From positions 62,001-126,000 of the forward strand of contig SVLT01000003.1 in the NCBI GenBank assembly GCA_015067845.1: 64,000 nucleotides of DNA, read 5' to 3'. The translations under genes were made by a program, and so were the position numbers. This stretch comes from Oscillospiraceae bacterium. GTDB lineage: Bacteria > Bacillota > Clostridia > Oscillospirales > Oscillospiraceae. This document shows positions 17,866 through 27,133 of this stretch, piece after piece. The notes beneath the pieces were generated by a model. The model searched no databases and was not told the origin of the DNA. It was given only the letters and a program-made list of their open reading frames with translations. The stretch's first letter is position 1. Every line of letters begins with the position of its first letter.

Positions 17866-17994
17866 GTCATTCCGAGGAGGGCGAAAGCCCGACGTGGGAA
17901 TCTCCCGGTACGATGTTTGCTGTTGCACAGTGTGCCGATGAACTGTACCAGGAGATTGCCACGTCACCGCCTTCGGCGGTTCCTCGCAATGACA
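17866..17994. repeat. dispersed palindromic repeat family A
   Basis: GTCATTCCGAGGAGG...CCCGGTACGATGTTTG...AGGAGATTGCCACGTC...CCTCGCAATGACA. Confidence 0.85.
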
Positions 17995-18004
17995 GATGTT
18001 GAAA

Positions 18005-19051
18005 TTAGTTTGCAATTTCCAAAGGACGCAAAACGCCGTAGGCGGTGAAACGGGTGTCCAGCAGATCTGTCAGGAAGACCAGCTGTGTTTCCGGGGTCTC
18101 CAAATTCAAAGATGCCACCAACTCCGGGATATCCGCCGCGGCCACATCGTCCATGTAGATCCGGCAACGGGTGCTGGGCAGCGTGATCTGAGAGCTGGCG
18201 AAGGACACCACAAAGCTGTCCGTGGCGCAGGCCTGCACCAGGGTCTCGGCAGCGCTGTTCAGCGCTTCCAATTTGTCCCCGTTAAACCTGATCTTCTCCG
18301 TATTGGGGAAGCGGAAATCGTCAAGAAGCACCTCGTCAAAGCCCAGACTTTTCACTTCCGAGATGATCTGCACCAGATAATTCAGCGTGCCGGTGGATGC
18401 GGGGTTGAACCAGTAGTGGGACAGATCCTGGATGCTCACATCCTCCCACAGCGAGCCGTTGCCCCCTGCCAGGGGCAGGCCGTAGGGCACCCGGCCCATT
18501 TCGTCTTCGAGGAAATACCAGCGGTCCCGGAATGCGGGGAAACGGGCGATCAGATAGCAGTTTTTGGCCTGCAGATCCCGGATGAGTGTGTCCACAGCGG
18601 CGGTGTCCACCTTGTTGGCGGCCCGGCCGAGGGACGAGGTGTAGTAAAATTCGCCCCGGACATTGCGCACATCCAGCAGCACTGTCGAGCCCTCGGGAAG
18701 GGCATCCAGCGCGGCCTTGGTGGCGGCAAATTTGTCGGATTTCAGCATATCGGCGGTGACGGTGCAGCCCTCCAGCTTCATAAGGGTCTCCGAGGGCAGA
18801 TTGTCCAGATCGTCGGTGTTGCCGTAGGAGATGGATACATCGATACCCCCCTCCGGCGGACGGGCGATCTCCCCCTCTGCGTGGTCAAAGGTGAGGGAAA
18901 AATCCAGCTTTGCCCCATCGTCGGTATACACCACATAGCGGCTCAGCCACAGCATCCACGCCCCAAAGGCGACAATGCAGACGAGAGCCAGCACGCCGGC
19001 GGTGATGAAAAATCGTTGCAGTCCACGGCGGACGCGGTAAGGAATGGTCAT
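18005..19051 (-). CDS. membrane-anchored putative glycoside hydrolase-like protein (DUF4015-like)
   Basis: N-terminal TM; LLDVRNVRGEFYYTS, FDEVLLDDFRFPN TIM-barrel-like motifs. Confidence 0.65.
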   Translation of the reverse strand: MTIPYRVRRGLQRFFITAGVLALVCIVAFGAWMLWLSRYVVYTDDGAKLDFSLTFDHAEGEIARPPEGGIDVSISYGNTDDLDNLPSETLMKLEGCTVTADMLKSDKFAATKAALDALPEGSTVLLDVRNVRGEFYYTSSLGRAANKVDTAAVDTLIRDLQAKNCYLIARFPAFRDRWYFLEDEMGRVPYGLPLAGGNGSLWEDVSIQDLSHYWFNPASTGTLNYLVQIISEVKSLGFDEVLLDDFRFPNTEKIRFNGDKLEALNSAAETLVQACATDSFVVSFASSQITLPSTRCRIYMDDVAAADIPELVASLNLETPETQLVFLTDLLDTRFTAYGVLRPLEIAN

Positions 19052-19056
19052 AAGGC

Positions 19057-19977
19057 TTATTTCTTGGCGATGACGCACCGCCAATCCTCCTTGGATTTGG
19101 TTTCAATAACGGCCAGTCCGGCTTTTTCCAGGGCGGCGGTCACATCGGAAAGCCGTGTATCCAGAATTCCGGAGCAGATCAAAATGCTGTGCTCCTGCAA
19201 AAAGGCAGGGAGCGTGGGGGCCAGATGGATGATCACATCCGCCACGATATTTACCAGCACCGTGTCGTAATTTTGGGTATTCAGCCGGTCCATCAGCCCT
19301 TTGTCCGCGGTGACATCGCCGGTACAGGCGGTGAACGCCGGGGCGGAAAAGCCGTTGTAGGCGGCATTTTCCCGGGCGATGTCCTCTGCCTTGGGGTCAA
19401 TGTCCACGCCGGTGGCGGTTTTCGCCCCCAGACGCAGGGCGGTGATGGAGAGGATACCGCTTCCGCTGCCCAAGTCCAGACAATGACTGCCGGGGGCAAG
19501 GCGCTCCTCCATGGCTTCCATCACCATCTGGGTGGAGGGGTGGGCGCCGGTGCCGAAGGTCAGGCCGGGATCCAAAATCACGGGGATGCGACCGCTTTCG
19601 TCGGCATCCGCCAGCCAGTAGGGCAAAACGATGAGCTTCTGCCCCACCTCCACGGCGGGATAATGCTCCTGCCAGCTGTTTTCCCAGTCCGTTTCCGGCA
19701 GGGCGGTTACGGTCATATCCAGCCCCATGCTTTGCAGACGGGAAAGACTTTGGGTGTCCGTCTCGTCCAGATACAGCTTGATGTGGGAAAGACCCTGTAA
19801 TTGCTGCTGTAACTGCTCGTCGATATAGTCCCAGCAGGCCCGGTTATCTTCCAGAAAATCTTCAAATTGGGTCTGATCTTCCAGCACCAGTTCCGAAAAT
19901 CCGGCGGCGGTGAGCATAGCCGCGGTATCATCGATGGAATCGGCGGTGGTAGAAACGGTGATTTCCAGCCATGCCAT
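19057..19977 (-). CDS. prmA: ribosomal protein L11 methyltransferase
   Basis: DPGLTFGTGAHPSTQMVMEAME, CLDLGSGSGILSI, VLVNIVADVI motifs. Confidence 0.95.
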   Translation of the reverse strand: MAWLEITVSTTADSIDDTAAMLTAAGFSELVLEDQTQFEDFLEDNRACWDYIDEQLQQQLQGLSHIKLYLDETDTQSLSRLQSMGLDMTVTALPETDWENSWQEHYPAVEVGQKLIVLPYWLADADESGRIPVILDPGLTFGTGAHPSTQMVMEAMEERLAPGSHCLDLGSGSGILSITALRLGAKTATGVDIDPKAEDIARENAAYNGFSAPAFTACTGDVTADKGLMDRLNTQNYDTVLVNIVADVIIHLAPTLPAFLQEHSILICSGILDTRLSDVTAALEKAGLAVIETKSKEDWRCVIAKK

Positions 19978-20011
19978 AAAAACGCCTCCTCGTAAACGGT
20001 GTCATTGTGAA

Positions 20012-20164
20012 AGGCTTCCCCTTGAGGGGAAGCTGGCATTTGCGAAGCATGAGCAAATGACTGATGAGGTGTAGGTTGCGAAGCAACCGTAAATTGTCGC
20101 TTTGCGACACCACCACATCCGTCAGCCCTTGCAGGCTGCCACCTTCTCCTCAAGGAGAAGGCTT
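20012..20164. repeat. dispersed palindromic repeat family C
   Basis: AGGCTTCCCCTTGAGGGGAAGCTGGCA...GATGAGGTGTAG...TTGTCGCTTTGCGACACCACCACATCCG...CACCTTCTCCTCAAGGAGAAGGCTT. Confidence 0.85.
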
Positions 20165-20290
20165 GTGTTCGCAATGACGTAGTTTTCTTCCATTGTACCC
20201 TATCCGGGCAAAATTCGCAACCGGAAAGATGTTAAATTTCTTCGGGGCACTTCCTATTTTGGAAAAACTGTTATATAATAGGCCTACTAC

Positions 20291-21571
20291 ATGAAAAGGA
20301 GTCCCAGTATGGAACCCATGGTTTTGCCCGGCGGCATACAATTTTACAGTTACCGGGATACCCGTTTTAAGCAGGGCGCGCTGAGCATCCAGTTCCTCTG
20401 CCCCATGCAAAAACGGGAATCGGCGTACAACGCCTTGCTCCCGGCGGTGTTGCTCCGGGGAACGGAAAAGCATCCCGACCTGCGCAGCATCACTTTGCGG
20501 CTGGACGACCTTTACGGCGCGGCAGTGAGCGCGTCGGTGCGCCGGGTGGGAGACTATCAGACCACCGGCTTTTACTGCAACTTCATGGAGGACAAATTCG
20601 CCCTGGACGGGGATGAAATTTTGGCGCCCATGCTGGATTTTGTCTTTGAGCTGCTGCTGGATCCCGTGTTGGAAGACGGCGGATTTTCTGGGGATTTTGT
20701 GGAAAGCGAAAAGAAAAATCTGATCTCCACCATCGAAGCGGAATTTAACGACAAACGGGTCTACGCCGGGTCGCAGCTGCTGAAAAATATGTGCAAAGAG
20801 GATGCCTTTGGGCTGCCCCGTCTGGGCGAGACGAAGGACGTGGAAGCCATCACGGCCCGCGCTTTGTATGAACACTACCGCACGGTTTTGGAAATGTACC
20901 CGGTGCAGGTGTTTTATGTGGGCAGCGCGGAGCCGGAAGGGGTGGCCCGGTTGCTGGAAAAGCAGTTTGGGCGCATCCAAAGAGCGCCGGTGTCTCTGCC
21001 GCCGCAGACCGCCCTGCGGTGCGGAAAGGAAAGCCATGAGACGGAGGAGTTGGACATTGCCCAGGCAAAGCTGTGTATGGGATTTGTGACGCCCATCACC
21101 AACCGCACAGAGGATTTTGCCGCCATGCAGGTACTCAATGCGGTGTTCGGCAGCGGCATGACCAGCAAGCTGTTTATGAATGTACGGGAACGGTTGTCCC
21201 TGTGTTACAGCGTTGGCTCCATGTATTACGGCAGCAAGGGCCTTGTAACGGTCTCTGCCGGTGTGGAGGAATCCGATGAGGAAACCGCCCGGCGGGAGAT
21301 CCTGGCCCAGCTGGAAGCCTGCAAAAACGGGGATATTACGGAGGAAGAACTGGCGGCAGCCAAGGAGGGCGTGCTGTCGGCTCTGCGCACGGTGCACGAT
21401 TCTCCCGGCGCCATTGAAGGCTACTATGCCACCGCTGCCCTCAGCGGTCTGACCAGAGGCCCCGAGGCCCACGCCCGGGCCATCCGTGCCGTGACGGTGA
21501 CGGATGTGACCAAAGTGGCGAATACACTTTCCTATCATTCCAGTTTTCTGCTGAAAGGAGCAGGGCAATGA
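20291..21571 (+). CDS. M16-family peptidase-like protein (YmfF-like, no HXXEH)
   Basis: M16 fold, C-terminal ...MTSKLFMNVRERLSLCYSVGSMYYGSKGLVTV; lacks zinc-binding motif. Confidence 0.88.
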   Translation: MKRSPSMEPMVLPGGIQFYSYRDTRFKQGALSIQFLCPMQKRESAYNALLPAVLLRGTEKHPDLRSITLRLDDLYGAAVSASVRRVGDYQTTGFYCNFMEDKFALDGDEILAPMLDFVFELLLDPVLEDGGFSGDFVESEKKNLISTIEAEFNDKRVYAGSQLLKNMCKEDAFGLPRLGETKDVEAITARALYEHYRTVLEMYPVQVFYVGSAEPEGVARLLEKQFGRIQRAPVSLPPQTALRCGKESHETEELDIAQAKLCMGFVTPITNRTEDFAAMQVLNAVFGSGMTSKLFMNVRERLSLCYSVGSMYYGSKGLVTVSAGVEESDEETARREILAQLEACKNGDITEEELAAAKEGVLSALRTVHDSPGAIEGYYATAALSGLTRGPEAHARAIRAVTVTDVTKVANTLSYHSSFLLKGAGQ

Positions 21572-22836
21572 CCACGACCTATTATGAAAAACTGGATGAG
21601 ACTGTCCACAGCCATGTCTGCCAAAACGGCCTGACAGTCCGGGTGGTACATCGACCGGGCTTTACCCGGAAAATGGCCTATTTCGTCACGGATTTCGGTG
21701 CTGTCCATACAGATTTTGAGCTGGACGGAAAGACCTATCATGTGCCGGCAGGCATCGCCCACTTTTTGGAGCACAAGATGTTCGAGTTGCAGGGTCGGGA
21801 TGTGTCGGCGGAGTTTGCGGCGCTGGGGGCGAATGTCAACGCCTTCACCAGCTACGACATGACCGCCTACTATTTCACCTGCTCGGAAAATTTCCGGGAA
21901 AGTCTGGCGCTTTTGCTGGAATTTGTGTCCACACCCTATTTCCCGGAGGAAAGCGTACAGCGGGAAATGGGCATCATCGACCAGGAGATCGGCATGTACC
22001 AGGACACGCCGGACAGTCAGGTGTTTGAAAATCTGATGCAGTGCATGTACCAGAGTCATCCCATCCGCGTGCCCATTTTGGGCAGCCGGGAGAGCATACG
22101 GGAAATCACGCCGGAGCTGCTCAGTATCTGCCACCGGGCGTTTTACACCCCTGCCAACATGATTTTGTGCGTGGTGGGCGATGTGGACGCACAGGAAGTG
22201 ATCGCCGTGGCGGACAAGGTACTGGGCAGGTCAAAACGGTCTGCCGGGCAGAAACTGCGCCCCTGGCAGGAGGAAATGACCGTGGAAAAGGCGAACTGTC
22301 ACGCCAATATGGAGGTGGCCATGCCCACCTTCCAGATGGCCCTGAAAGCCGAGCCGGAGCCTGAGGGCGAAGGGGCGGCACGGGCGGAGATCGTGGGAGA
22401 TCTGGCGGCGGAAGTGCTGTTTGGCGAGTCCTCGGAGCTGTATCTGGAGCTGTACGAGAAGGGACTCATCGATTCTTCCTTCGGCGGCGGCTACGAATCC
22501 GTGGACGGCTGCGCCATGCTCAGCTGCGGCGGCGACAGCGACGATGCATTTGCCGTCCGGGACGCCATTTTGGCGGCTGCACCCCGACTGATGGAAAAAG
22601 GTATCGAAAAAGAAGCGTTTCTGCGGATGAAGCGAAGCGCCATGGGGCGGCGCATCCGGGATCTGGACAGCTTTGATTCCACCTGCTTCCGGGTCTGTGC
22701 CTACCATTTCAGCGGCTTTGACTATTTTGATTTTCCCAAGGTGTACGAAACCGTGCAACCGGCGGAAGTGCTGGAATTTATCCGCCGCGTGGCTGCGGAA
22801 GAACGCTGTTCCCTGTCGGTAATTGATCCGAAGTGA
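21568..22836 (+). CDS. M16-family peptidase (YmfH-like)
   Basis: Zinc motif HFLEH in AGIAHFLEHKMFE; overlaps upstream gene by 4 nt. Confidence 0.92.
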   Translation: MTTTYYEKLDETVHSHVCQNGLTVRVVHRPGFTRKMAYFVTDFGAVHTDFELDGKTYHVPAGIAHFLEHKMFELQGRDVSAEFAALGANVNAFTSYDMTAYYFTCSENFRESLALLLEFVSTPYFPEESVQREMGIIDQEIGMYQDTPDSQVFENLMQCMYQSHPIRVPILGSRESIREITPELLSICHRAFYTPANMILCVVGDVDAQEVIAVADKVLGRSKRSAGQKLRPWQEEMTVEKANCHANMEVAMPTFQMALKAEPEPEGEGAARAEIVGDLAAEVLFGESSELYLELYEKGLIDSSFGGGYESVDGCAMLSCGGDSDDAFAVRDAILAAAPRLMEKGIEKEAFLRMKRSAMGRRIRDLDSFDSTCFRVCAYHFSGFDYFDFPKVYETVQPAEVLEFIRRVAAEERCSLSVIDPK

Positions 22837-22841
22837 CACCA

Positions 22842-22996
22842 AGGCTTCTCCTTGAGGAGAAGCTGGCAAAAATCTCTGATTTTTGACTGATGTGGTGTAG
22901 GCTGCGAAGTAGCCGTAAAATACAAATTGTCGCCAAAGGCGACACCACCACATCCGCCTCGCAATGCTCGGCACCTTCTCCTCGAGGAGAAGGCTT
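22842..22996. repeat. dispersed palindromic repeat family C
   Basis: AGGCTTCTCCTTGAGGAGAAGCTGGCAAAAATCTCTGATTTTTGACTGATGTGGTGTAGG...GAGGAGAAGGCTTTG. Confidence 0.85.
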
Positions 22997-23042
22997 TGTG
23001 TGGGCCTTATTGTATCCAACAACCTCAAAGGAGGAAACATAA

Positions 23043-23930
23043 ATGAACAACTATACAACCATTTCGTTCCCGTTTTTCGGCATCGAGTTTAACCCCATCC
23101 GGGTGATTGAGATCGGATCGTTTTCCTTTCACCTGTACGGTCTGATCATCGGTCTGGGCCTGATGATGGCGGTGCTGTACGGCTGGCGGCGTTGCCGTCA
23201 GTTCGGCATCAAGACTGATGACATCACCGATGGCGTGCTGTGGGTGGTGCCCTTTGCGATTATTTGCGCCCGGGCCTATTACTGCATTTTTGAGTGGGAG
23301 CAGTTTGCGGACGATCCCATTTCCGTACTGTACATCTGGAACGGCGGCATTGCCATTTACGGCGGAATCATCGGTGCGGTGATCGGCATTGCGGTATATT
23401 GCTATTTCAAAAAGCTAAAATTTGCGGCTGTACTGGATCTGGTGCTGTTGGGCTTTCTCATCGGTCAGTCCGTGGGTCGCTGGGGCAATTTCTTCAACCG
23501 GGAGGCCTTTGGTGCGGAGACCGAAGTGTTTATCCGCATGGGTCTGTTTGACAGCGCAACAGGTGTGACCACCTATCATCACCCTACCTTCCTGTACGAA
23601 TCTTTGTGGAATGCAGTAGGTTTTGCGGCACTGCACTTCCTGTCGAAAAAGCGGCAGTATGACGGCCAGATCGCTTTGGGCTATGTTCTGTGGTATGGCC
23701 TGGGCCGCACCATGATCGAGGGCCTGCGTACCGACAGCCTCATGTGGGGCGATCTCCGGGTCAGTCAGGTCCTGGCGGGCGTGACTGCCATCGCCGCGGC
23801 GATCGCGCTGTTCGTGCTGTCCACCCGGAAGCACGACCCGGAAAAGCTGTTTGTCAACCAAGTGGCGGCCTTGGAAGAAACAACAGAAACAGAAGAAACT
23901 GAGGAAGCTGAAGAAGCGGAACAAGAGTGA
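23043..23930 (+). CDS. lgt: prolipoprotein diacylglyceryl transferase
   Basis: FGIEFNPIRVIEIGSFSFHLYGLIIGLG, QSVGRWGNFFNREAFG motif. Confidence 0.95.
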   Translation: MNNYTTISFPFFGIEFNPIRVIEIGSFSFHLYGLIIGLGLMMAVLYGWRRCRQFGIKTDDITDGVLWVVPFAIICARAYYCIFEWEQFADDPISVLYIWNGGIAIYGGIIGAVIGIAVYCYFKKLKFAAVLDLVLLGFLIGQSVGRWGNFFNREAFGAETEVFIRMGLFDSATGVTTYHHPTFLYESLWNAVGFAALHFLSKKRQYDGQIALGYVLWYGLGRTMIEGLRTDSLMWGDLRVSQVLAGVTAIAAAIALFVLSTRKHDPEKLFVNQVAALEETTETEETEEAEEAEQE

Positions 23931-23944
23931 TAACTTTATAGCAT

Positions 23945-24055
23945 GTCATCGCGAAGCCCGTCAGGGCTGTGGCGATCTCCCGGTACGATGTGGTAATTTG
24001 GTAGGTACTACCAGGAGATTGCCACGTCACCCCTACGGGGTTCCTCGCAATGACA
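23945..24055. repeat. dispersed palindromic repeat family A
   Basis: GTCATCGCGAAGCC...GATCTCCCGGTACGATG...CAGGAGATTGCCACGTCACCCC...CCTCGCAATGACA. Confidence 0.85.
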
Positions 24056-24071
24056 GCGTTGTTGTCGGGGA

Positions 24072-24100
24072 TTGACAACCCCCGTTTTTTGGGGTATAAT
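24072..24100 (+). promoter_or_regulatory. consensus sigma70 promoter of metG T-box leader
   Basis: TTGACA-N17-TATAAT. Confidence 0.85.
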
Positions 24101-24106
24101 ACGGCA

Positions 24107-24540
24107 GAAATAACCAAAAAGGCAACGAACAGGAGAGTACGCGCGCGGATGCGTTCAGCGAGCCCCGGTAGGTGAGATGGGGGTACGGTTGAGGCGGCGG
24201 AACATGGCCTGGGAGCCGAGGGGTCGATAGGTAGGCCTCTCCGGGTACGCCCGTTATTGCGCAATGAAGGCAAGATTTGTTATAGGTGTGCACCTCGCAT
24301 ACCCTCCCCCGGGGGGAGGGTGCCCCCGCAAGGGGGCGGGAGAGGAACGGCGAAAGGTTGGACATTAGAGGAAGCCTTTGAAACGGTGAAAACCCAAAAG
24401 TTTTCTCCCGTATTCCTCTTCCGGCCTCGCATTTGCTCGGCCACCTTCCTCTCAGGGGAAGGCATTATGACATGTATTGCAAAACAAGGTGGTACCGCGT
24501 CGATTTTTCGCCGCCCTTGCGTCAGCAAGGGCGGCGTTTA
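24107..24540 (+). promoter_or_regulatory. T-box leader (Met specifier) of metG, interrupted by a family B repeat
   Basis: Stem I GAACAGGAGAGTA...AGCGAGCCCCGG...GGAAC-ATG-GCCTGGGAG (specifier 24204-24206); antiterminator AAGGTGGTACCGCG 24486-24499; terminator CGCCGCCCTTGC-GTCA-GCAAGGGCGGCG. Confidence 0.85.
24301..24463. repeat. dispersed palindromic repeat family B inside T-box leader
   Basis: ACCCTCCCCCGGGGGGAGGGTGCCCCCGCAAGGGGGCGGGAGAGGAACGG...CCCGTATTCCTCTTCCGG...CCACCTTCCTCTCAGGGGAAGG. Confidence 0.85.
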
Positions 24541-24558
24541 CTTTTTAGGAGGAACATT

Positions 24559-26520
24559 ATGAGCGAAAAGAAACCCTATTATATTACCACGGCAATTGCC
24601 TATACCTCTGCCAAACCCCACATCGGCAACACCTATGAGGTGGTTCTGGCGGATGCCATCGCCCGTTACAAGCGGCAGGAGGGATACGATGTATACTTCC
24701 AGACCGGCACCGACGAGCACGGTCAGAAGATCCAGCAAAAGGCGGAAGCCGCCGGCATCACACCCCAGGAGCATGTGGACAATGTGGCCGGTCAGATCAA
24801 GGACATCTGGGATCTGATGAACACCACTTATGATCGCTTCGTCCGCACCTCCGACCCGGAGCACAAGACCAAGGTGCAGAAGATCTTCAAGCGGCTGTAC
24901 GAGCAGGGCGACATCTACAAGGGCAAGTACACCGGCAAATATTGCACACCCTGCGAATCTTTCTGGACAGAGAGCCAGTTGGTGGAGGGCAAATGCCCCG
25001 ACTGTGGCCGTGAGTGCGTGGATGCGGAGGAAGAGGCCTACTTCTTCAAGATGAGCAAGTATGCCGATCGGCTGATGGAGCACATTGAGTCCCATCCCGA
25101 GTTCATCCAGCCCGAGAGCCGGAAAAACGAGATGATCAACAACTTCCTGAAACCCGGCTTGCAGGATCTGTGCGTGTCCCGTACCAGCTTTACCTGGGGC
25201 GTGCAGGTGGATTTCGACCCCAAGCATGTGGTGTATGTATGGCTGGATGCCCTGTCTAACTATATCACCTTCTGCGGCTACGATCCTGACGGCAACCATG
25301 AGGCGCAGTACAAGAAATTTTGGCCTGCCGATCTGCATCTCATCGGCAAGGATATCGTCCGTTTCCACACCATTTATTGGCCCATTTTCCTCATGGCTCT
25401 GGGCGAGGAGCTGCCCAAGCAGGTGTTCGGCCACCCCTGGCTGCTGGTCAAGGGCGACAAGATGTCCAAGAGCCTGGGCAATGTGATCTATGCCGACGAC
25501 CTGGTGAATATGTTCGGCGTAGACGCGGTGCGCTACTTTGTGCTGCATGAAATGCCCTTTGCCGCCGACGGCATCATGACCTACGAGCTGATCATCGAGC
25601 GCATCAACAGCGAGCTGGCCAACATTCTGGGCAACCTGGTGAACCGCACTGTTGCCATGGACAACAAGTATTTCGGCGGTAAGATCTGCGAGCCCAATAC
25701 GCCCGCTGCCCTGGATGAGGACCTGAAAGCGGTTGCTCTGGCAATGCCCGGCAAGGTCAAGGCCAAGATGGACGAGCTGAAGGTTGCGGACGCCATTGAC
25801 GAGATCTTCGTGTTGCTGCGCCGGGCAAACAAGTATATCGACGAGACCGCCCCCTGGGCGTTGGCGAAGAATGAAGCCGACCATCCCCGTCTGGGTACGG
25901 TGCTGTATAACCTGCTGGAGTGCATCCGCTTTGCGGCGGTTGCCCTGGAGCCTTTCCTGCCGGATACTTCCGCCCGGATCCTCAGCCAGATCAATTGCGA
26001 AAACGGCGGCTTGGAGAGCCTGAACACCTTTGGCGGCCTGACTGCCGGTAGCAATGTGGGCGCAGGCGAGATCTTGTTCGCCCGTCTGGACATGGAAAAG
26101 AAACTGGCTGAGATCGATGCCTTCAACGCAGAAAAGGCCAAGGCCGCCTTGCCTCCTCTGGAGATCGAGCCCTACGCAGAGGAAACGGTGGATTTCGACA
26201 CCTTCTGTAAGAGCGATCTGCGGGCTGTGAAGGTCAAGGACTGCGTCAATGTGAAGAAGTCCGACAAGCTGCTGCAGTTTACTTTGGATGACGGCACCGG
26301 CACGGATCGGCAGATCCTTTCCGGTATCGCCAAGTACTACAAGCCGGAAGAACTCATCGGCAAGACCCTGGTGGCCATCACCAACCTGCCCCCCCGGAAG
26401 ATGATGGGAAGAGACAGCTGCGGTATGCTCCTGAGCGCTGTCCACACCGAGAAGGGCGAGGAAAAGCTGAATCTGATCATGATCGACGATTCCATCCCCG
26501 CCGGCGCAAAATTGTGTTAA
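24559..26520 (+). CDS. metG: methionine--tRNA ligase
   Basis: PYYITTAIAYTSAKPHIGN, KMSKSLGN, C-terminal tRNA-binding (EMAPII-like) domain. Confidence 0.97.
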   Translation: MSEKKPYYITTAIAYTSAKPHIGNTYEVVLADAIARYKRQEGYDVYFQTGTDEHGQKIQQKAEAAGITPQEHVDNVAGQIKDIWDLMNTTYDRFVRTSDPEHKTKVQKIFKRLYEQGDIYKGKYTGKYCTPCESFWTESQLVEGKCPDCGRECVDAEEEAYFFKMSKYADRLMEHIESHPEFIQPESRKNEMINNFLKPGLQDLCVSRTSFTWGVQVDFDPKHVVYVWLDALSNYITFCGYDPDGNHEAQYKKFWPADLHLIGKDIVRFHTIYWPIFLMALGEELPKQVFGHPWLLVKGDKMSKSLGNVIYADDLVNMFGVDAVRYFVLHEMPFAADGIMTYELIIERINSELANILGNLVNRTVAMDNKYFGGKICEPNTPAALDEDLKAVALAMPGKVKAKMDELKVADAIDEIFVLLRRANKYIDETAPWALAKNEADHPRLGTVLYNLLECIRFAAVALEPFLPDTSARILSQINCENGGLESLNTFGGLTAGSNVGAGEILFARLDMEKKLAEIDAFNAEKAKAALPPLEIEPYAEETVDFDTFCKSDLRAVKVKDCVNVKKSDKLLQFTLDDGTGTDRQILSGIAKYYKPEELIGKTLVAITNLPPRKMMGRDSCGMLLSAVHTEKGEEKLNLIMIDDSIPAGAKLC

Positions 26521-26552
26521 AATAGAAAACCTTCCCCTTGGGGGGAAGGTAA

Positions 26553-26583
26553 AAAGCCCGGTGCGAAAGCACCGGGCCATTAT
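26553..26583. terminator. bidirectional hairpin terminator (copy 1)
   Basis: AGCCCGGTGC-GAAA-GCACCGGGCCATTAT between convergent genes. Confidence 0.8.
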
Positions 26584-26585
26584 TT

Positions 26586-26786
26586 TCAATCTTCTAAAAA
26601 CATAACAATATCGTTAGGCGTACATTGGAGTACTTTGCAAAGCTTTTCCATAGTATTCATGGTGATGCTTTTGTTGCGTTTTAAGTTGGTAATTGTATAT
26701 GCACTAAAACCCATTTTGTAAATCAGGGTATAAGTTGTAACACCTTTTTCTTTCATCGTCTTCCATAGGGGATCATAACTGATCAT
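26586..26786 (-). CDS. Cro/C1-type HTH transcriptional regulator
   Basis: WKTMKEKGVTTYTLIYKMGFSAYTITNLKRNKSITMNTMEKLCKVLQCTPNDIVMF. Confidence 0.88.
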   Translation of the reverse strand: MISYDPLWKTMKEKGVTTYTLIYKMGFSAYTITNLKRNKSITMNTMEKLCKVLQCTPNDIVMFLED

Positions 26787-26807
26787 AGGCTTGCACCACC
26801 TTTCAAA

Positions 26808-26826
26808 TAGATATGTATATTATCTA
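26808..26826. promoter_or_regulatory. candidate operator of HTH module
   Basis: TAGATA-N7-TATCTA inverted repeat in the divergent intergenic region. Confidence 0.45.
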
Positions 26827-26888
26827 CTGAAAAATACTGCTTGAATATTAGCAAAGATTTGCCTATACTATTGGCAGGAGGTGGTGTT

Positions 26889-27095
26889 GTGGAATGGTTG
26901 AAAGCAAACCCGTTGCCAGATGTCTGTGTAGATTGTACTGAGGAAGATTGCTATAACTGCGACCATGCCGGTAAACGTTGGTATTTATCCCGAGTGGATG
27001 AATTGAGATTGCGAAGAAAAATGTTAGTAAGAGCAATTGAGCGCTTACAACGGCAAGTAGCGGCCATTGACGACGAATTAAGAAAAATACAATAA
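26889..27095 (+). CDS. small Cys-rich protein, possible zinc-binding
   Basis: GTG start after AGGAGG; VCVDCTEEDCYNCDHAG; C-terminal helix; promoter TTGAAT-N17-TATACT. Confidence 0.6.
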   Translation: MEWLKANPLPDVCVDCTEEDCYNCDHAGKRWYLSRVDELRLRRKMLVRAIERLQRQVAAIDDELRKIQ

Positions 27096-27100
27096 AAACA

Positions 27101-27130
27101 GCCCGGTGCGAAAGCACCGGGCCATTATCT
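27101..27130. terminator. bidirectional hairpin terminator (copy 2, same sequence as copy 1)
   Basis: AGCCCGGTGC-GAAA-GCACCGGGCCATTAT. Confidence 0.8.
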
Positions 27131-27133
27131 TTT

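Noticed and set aside
20291-22836. Inactive/active M16 pair as a novel protease system
   Set aside because: Matches the known YmfF/YmfH pairing, where only one member carries HXXEH
24538-26589. Antisense ORF opposite metG (683 aa)
   Set aside because: Exact shadow of a strong gene; no domain signal
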